Origin: Frondihabitans sp.
Lineage (GTDB): Bacteria > Actinomycetota > Actinomycetes > Actinomycetales > Microbacteriaceae
NCBI GenBank assembly: GCA_025464735.1
Contig: JAODMX010000124.1
Coordinates: 1 to 13,608, forward strand
Direction of reading: 5' to 3'
DNA length: 13,608 bases
The notes under the pieces were generated by a model. The model did not search any database, was not told the DNA's origin, and saw nothing but the letters and a program-made list of their open reading frames with translations. A program made the position numbers and the translations under genes. Positions within the stretch are counted from its first letter, which is position 1; every line of letters starts with the position of its first letter. Below are positions 12,393 through 13,608 of the stretch, piece by piece.

Positions 12393-13608
12393 GTGTGGAG
12401 ATCGTTGGAACGACGACCGTGGGTCGTTGATGGGCTCGCGGCTGTTGTCGCGTTCCTGGTCTTCGGCGCGCTCGATCGCTGGCGCACCGGGCCCGAGACG
12501 ATTCCCGTCGTGGCGTTGTACTCCTTGGCGATCGCCTTTCGGCGTCGGTCTCCTGGCGTCTCCCTGGCGATTGCCTGGATCGGCGCTGTCGCCCAGCTCG
12601 TCATTCTGCCGTCGTTCATCAACGCCAATGTTCTGATTGCGATCGTCATTTATGCGACGAGCCTCGCTCGGCATCGCCTGGTCCGTCGTCTCGGACTGGT
12701 CTCGAGCTTCGCCGGTGGCGTGATCGCCAGCGTGAAGCTCGTTCTGATCACCGGGGACTTCCTCCCCCAGGGGCAACCGGAAGCACAGGAGAACCTCTCA
12801 CGCTTCATCTACTTCGTCGGCGTCGCCGGAGTGATTGCCGCCGCGCTCGCGCTCTTCTGGTTGTTGGGCTCGGCTGCCGGCGTGCGCCGCGCGTATGTCA
12901 CCGAGCGCGTCGAGCGACTCGAGCGCGAACAGGAGCTGCTGCGCGCGGAACTTCGTGTCGCCCAAGAAACGGAGCGGATCCGAATCACCGGTGAGATGCA
13001 TGACGCCATCGGCCATTCATTGGCGGTGATCATCGCGCAGTCCGATGGCGCTCGATACGCGGTCGCGAAGAATCCCGATGCCGCGACTGACGCTCTCGGG
13101 GTCATCAACCGGTCTGCGCGGGCTGCTCTCGACGATGTCAGCGAGCTTCTCAGCGTTCTTGCAGGAACCGAGGGGCATCAGGGCTCCCCCGGAGCTGCCG
13201 ATCTCGAGGGTCTTGTCTCCGAAATGTCGTCATCCGGCCTCGAGGTACAGCTGGCCGAGATCGGTGAACCCACCGCACTCTCGACGGCCAACGACCTCGC
13301 TCTGTACCGGGTGGTGCAGGAATCGCTCACGAATGCCCTCAAGCACGGTGGCCCCGGAACAACGGTCGACCTGGTTCTGACCTGGAGCCCTGGCGATGTC
13401 ACGCTGGAGGCTCGAACGGATGAATCGGCCGGGTCCGGGCTAGTCTCGCCGGGCGCCCGCGCGGACGGTCAGGATGGCCCCACTCGCACCGGCTACGGTA
13501 TCGCGGGGATGAAGGAGCGAGTGCGCCTTGTCGGGGGCATGGTCGAGACGGGGCCCCGCTCTGACGGTGTGACGGGCTATGAAGTCCACGCCCGGATCCC
13601 CCACCACG
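12393..13608 (+). CDS. Two-component sensor histidine kinase, NarL-type (3' end outside window)
   Basis: 405 codons are visible from the GTG at 12393, just after the in-frame stops at 12381 and 12387; TTGAGG directly precedes it. The frame is open to the window edge, so the gene is cut there and not broken. The N-terminus MWRSLERRPWVVDG leads into five or six membrane helices (about residues 10-170), then a short coiled coil (VERLEREQELLRAELRVAQETERIRI). The HisKA_3 phosphoacceptor is H203 (GEMHDAIGHS). The ATPase domain has N314 in the N-box (YRVVQESLTNALKHG) and a G-box GYGIAGMKERV from about 367. The short sensor loops suggest it senses the membrane itself or a partner. A LuxR/NarL-type response regulator is expected just downstream. 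Confidence 0.93.
   Translation, partial: MWRSLERRPWVVDGLAAVVAFLVFGALDRWRTGPETIPVVALYSLAIAFRRRSPGVSLAIAWIGAVAQLVILPSFINANVLIAIVIYATSLARHRLVRRLGLVSSFAGGVIASVKLVLITGDFLPQGQPEAQENLSRFIYFVGVAGVIAAALALFWLLGSAAGVRRAYVTERVERLEREQELLRAELRVAQETERIRITGEMHDAIGHSLAVIIAQSDGARYAVAKNPDAATDALGVINRSARAALDDVSELLSVLAGTEGHQGSPGAADLEGLVSEMSSSGLEVQLAEIGEPTALSTANDLALYRVVQESLTNALKHGGPGTTVDLVLTWSPGDVTLEARTDESAGSGLVSPGARADGQDGPTRTGYGIAGMKERVRLVGGMVETGPRSDGVTGYEVHARIPHH

Noticed and set aside
12225..12776. 183-residue minus-strand frame across the kinase start
   Set aside because: The plus strand encodes the N-terminal membrane part of a clear histidine kinase; the minus frame is polar, charge-rich shadow sequence.
1..13608. 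CRISPR array, rRNA or retron-like RNA
   Set aside because: No regularly spaced direct repeats, no reverse transcriptase, and no rRNA-like sequence seen on either strand.

Overview
The window reads as high-GC chromosomal DNA from an actinobacterium. A Microbacteriaceae-like host is an inference from codon use, GTG starts and gene families. There are 12 supportable protein genes, the last cut by the window edge, and no rRNA, tRNA or CRISPR array that I can see.

Region 1 (1-2314) holds a HelR/HelD-type RNA polymerase-associated ATPase. In front of it is a near-perfect copy of the rifamycin-associated element (RAE), the sequence known to precede rifamycin-inducible resistance genes. The gene is therefore probably helR, which protects RNA polymerase from rifamycins.

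Region 2 (2329-3970) is a divergent pair: a TetR regulator and a metal-dependent amidohydrolase of the gamma-resorcylate decarboxylase type. Strong palindromic operators lie between them.

Region 3 (3967-7746) is a minus-strand run: an F420/NADP-type oxidoreductase, an SDR dehydrogenase, then an FtsX-fold ABC permease and its MacB/LolD-type ATPase. A second TetR gene (7901-8563) diverges from the oxidoreductase, with a cluster of inverted repeats between them.

Region 4 (8679-12024) is accessory DNA. It has an orphan WapI-like immunity gene converging on a tightly coupled three-gene cassette on the minus strand. The cassette encodes a complete tyrosine recombinase, a small Cro/C1-type HTH protein, and a 485-residue protein with three N-terminal zinc ribbons and a recombinase-like C-terminus lacking most catalytic residues. 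The 368 bp upstream of the cassette carries two copies of the inverted repeat TTCGCA-N5-TGCGAA, a good sigma70-type promoter and a nested hairpin. The cassette plus these sites is the best candidate here for a poorly described mobile system.

Region 5 (12393-13608) is a NarL-type sensor histidine kinase, intact at its start and running off the window; its response regulator presumably follows.
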